From: Streptomyces sp. Ru73
GTDB taxonomy: Bacteria; Actinomycetota; Actinomycetes; Streptomycetales; Streptomycetaceae
Assembly (NCBI RefSeq): GCF_002920575.1
Contig: NZ_PQSQ01000016.1
Location: forward strand, 1 to 64,000
Direction: 5' to 3'
DNA length: 64,000 nucleotides
Part shown: piece after piece, positions 62,613 to 64,000 of the stretch
Layout of the letters: the number at the start of each line of letters is the position of its first letter
Position numbering within the stretch: the first letter of the stretch is position 1
Translations under genes and position numbers: made by a program
The notes under the pieces: model-generated
The model's database searches: none
What the model was told of the DNA's origin: nothing
The model's input: only the letters and a program-made list of their open reading frames with translations

Positions 62613-64000
62613 ATGAGCCGTTCCGCGCACCCCGCAGGGCCCCGCCACGCCGACGTACTGCCCGAGGGCCACTACACCGCTCCGCCAGCCGATCTGAACG
62701 ACCTGGACCCGCGCGTCTGGGCCCGGACGGTGCGGCGGGACGCCGACGGTGTGGTGACCGTCGGCGGGATGAGCGTCGCCGAGCTGAAGGAAGAGTTCGG
62801 TACGCCTGCTTACTTCCTGGACGAGGATGACTTCCGGGCTCGGTGCCGGGCCTGGAAGGACGCCTTCGGGGAGGATGCCGATGTCTTCTACGCCGGTAAG
62901 GCGTTTCTGTCGCGGGCCGTCGTGCGGTGGCTGCACGAGGAGGGGCTGAACCTCGACGTCTGTTCCGGGGGCGAGCTGGCCACTGCGCTGGCGGCCGGGA
63001 TGCCGGCCGAGCGGATCGCGCTGCACGGGAACAACAAGAGCGAGGGCGAGATCCGGCGGGCCGTCGAGGCCGGGGTCGGCAGAATCGTGCTCGACTCCTT
63101 CCAGGAGATCGCGCGGGTCGCGCACATCGCCGAGCAGCTCGGCAAGCGGCAGCCGGTGCAGATCCGGGTGACGGTGGGCGTCGAGGCGCACACGCACGAG
63201 TTCATCGCCACCGCGCACGAGGACCAGAAGTTCGGCATCGCGCTGGCCGACGGGCAGGCCGCCGAGGCCGTCCGCCGGGTGCTGAAGCTGGACGCGCTGG
63301 AGCTCACGGGCATCCACTCGCACATCGGGTCGCAGATCTTCGACATGGCCGGGTTCGAGGTCTCCGCGCGGCGTGTGGTGCAGCTGCTGGCCGACGTGCG
63401 CGAGGAGCACGGCGTCGAGCTGCCGGAGATCGATCTGGGGGGTGGCCTGGGCATCGCCTACACCTCCGACGACGACCCCCGGGAGCCGCACGAGATCGCC
63501 AAGGCGCTGGGCGAGATCGTCCGGCACGAGTGCGAGGCGGCGGGGCTGCGCGTGCCGCGGCTGTCCGTCGAGCCGGGGCGCGCCATCGTCGGCCCCACCG
63601 CGTTCACCCTGTACGAGGTGGGCACGGTGAAGGAGCTGGAGGGGCTGCGGACGTATGTCAGCGTCGACGGCGGGATGTCGGACAATATCCGTACGGCGCT
63701 GTACGACGCGGAGTACAGCGTGGCGCTGGTCTCGCGGACCTCGGACGCCGCTCCGATGCTCTCGCGGGTGGTCGGCAAGCACTGCGAGAGCGGTGACATC
63801 GTCGTGCGGGACGCGTTCCTGCCGTCGGACCTCGCGCCGGGCGACCTGCTGGCGGTGCCGGCGACCGGTGCGTACTGCCGGTCGATGGCCAGCAACTACA
63901 ACCACGCGCTGCGGCCCCCGGTCGTGGCGGTGAGCCAGGGCGAGGCCCGGGCGATCGTGCGGCGCGAGACGGAGGAAGATCTCCTGCGGCTCGATGTCGG
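62613..64000 (+). CDS. lysA: Diaminopimelate decarboxylase (3' end beyond window)
   Basis: At least 462 residues are present. It is a fold-type III PLP enzyme: V-F-Y-A-G-K-A-F with the PLP lysine Lys96, [24 protein letters not shown] and [10 protein letters not shown] at the end. It converts meso-diaminopimelate to lysine. ATG 62613 lies 25 bp after the nrtL stop; GAGGGG lies about 13 bases upstream. Only a few residues are missing at the window edge. Confidence 0.97.
   Translation, partial: MSRSAHPAGPRHADVLPEGHYTAPPADLNDLDPRVWARTVRRDADGVVTVGGMSVAELKEEFGTPAYFLDEDDFRARCRAWKDAFGEDADVFYAGKAFLSRAVVRWLHEEGLNLDVCSGGELATALAAGMPAERIALHGNNKSEGEIRRAVEAGVGRIVLDSFQEIARVAHIAEQLGKRQPVQIRVTVGVEAHTHEFIATAHEDQKFGIALADGQAAEAVRRVLKLDALELTGIHSHIGSQIFDMAGFEVSARRVVQLLADVREEHGVELPEIDLGGGLGIAYTSDDDPREPHEIAKALGEIVRHECEAAGLRVPRLSVEPGRAIVGPTAFTLYEVGTVKELEGLRTYVSVDGGMSDNIRTALYDAEYSVALVSRTSDAAPMLSRVVGKHCESGDIVVRDAFLPSDLAPGDLLAVPATGAYCRSMASNYNHALRPPVVAVSQGEARAIVRRETEEDLLRLDV

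Overview
The window is chromosomal DNA of a Streptomyces or close relative. GC content is very high, third positions are strongly G/C biased, and TTA leucine codons are almost absent (three found in frame). The gene content also fits: a conservon (cvnABCD), a fused 2-oxoglutarate decarboxylase/dehydrogenase (kgd), a FxSxx-COOH peptide locus, a DUF6104 protein and an ArgS-like NrtL protein before lysA. There are no IS elements, phage modules or CRISPR arrays. From memory, the order kgd, two-component pair, lon, PBP2/FtsW pair resembles the S. coelicolor core chromosome near lon.

Region 1 (1-6411): the end of an MDR oxidoreductase, a HutD-family protein, an orphan ABC solute-binding lipoprotein with repeats and a TTA codon in its signal region, a leaderless HTH gene paired with a Clp N-domain protein, a SCO6745-family protein, and a PadR/DUF4097 unit behind a perfect palindrome.

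Region 2 (6540-22490) is the most interesting part. It is one co-oriented block of eight genes. The first four resemble a vWA-MoxR-VMAP type conflict system: a trypsin-co-occurring small protein, a trypsin-like protease fused to an effector-associated module, a MoxR AAA+ ATPase, and a SAV_2336/vWA protein that carries a frameshift and a TTA codon. Then come a small FxSxx-COOH precursor (FxsA, C-terminus FNSAF), the FxsB radical SAM/SPASM maturase, an intact HExxH peptide hydroxylase candidate, and two large TIR-like/NB-ARC/TPR proteins (FxsT). A strong bidirectional hairpin closes the block. It looks like a RiPP-type peptide wired to NLR-like sensors and a protease; its function is not known to me.

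Region 3 (22608-36138) is mostly core: kgd, an OmpR/HK pair, a spermidine-synthase-like protein, lon with a ClgR-like box, an Uma2 nuclease, two tandem secreted GH25 lysozymes, a MarR regulator and a PP2C-like protein. Region 4 (36166-42493) is a conservon followed by a styrene-monooxygenase-like flavoprotein.

Region 5 (42523-54768): an NlpC/P60 hydrolase, a TetR/AurF unit diverging from a second diiron protein with related palindromes between them, a membrane protein, DUF3291, an orphan ABC ATPase with a repeated 3' tail, an HD hydrolase, a PBP2/FtsW-type pair and a cytochrome P450. Region 6 (54982-64000): a FadR-type regulator with its likely operator upstream of lutABC (lactate utilisation), an MSMEG_6728-like protein, tRNA-Arg(CCG), a stand-alone receiver protein, nrtL and the start of lysA. 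Short GC-rich tandem repeats of 17-37 bp period occur in several intergenic gaps of the right half.
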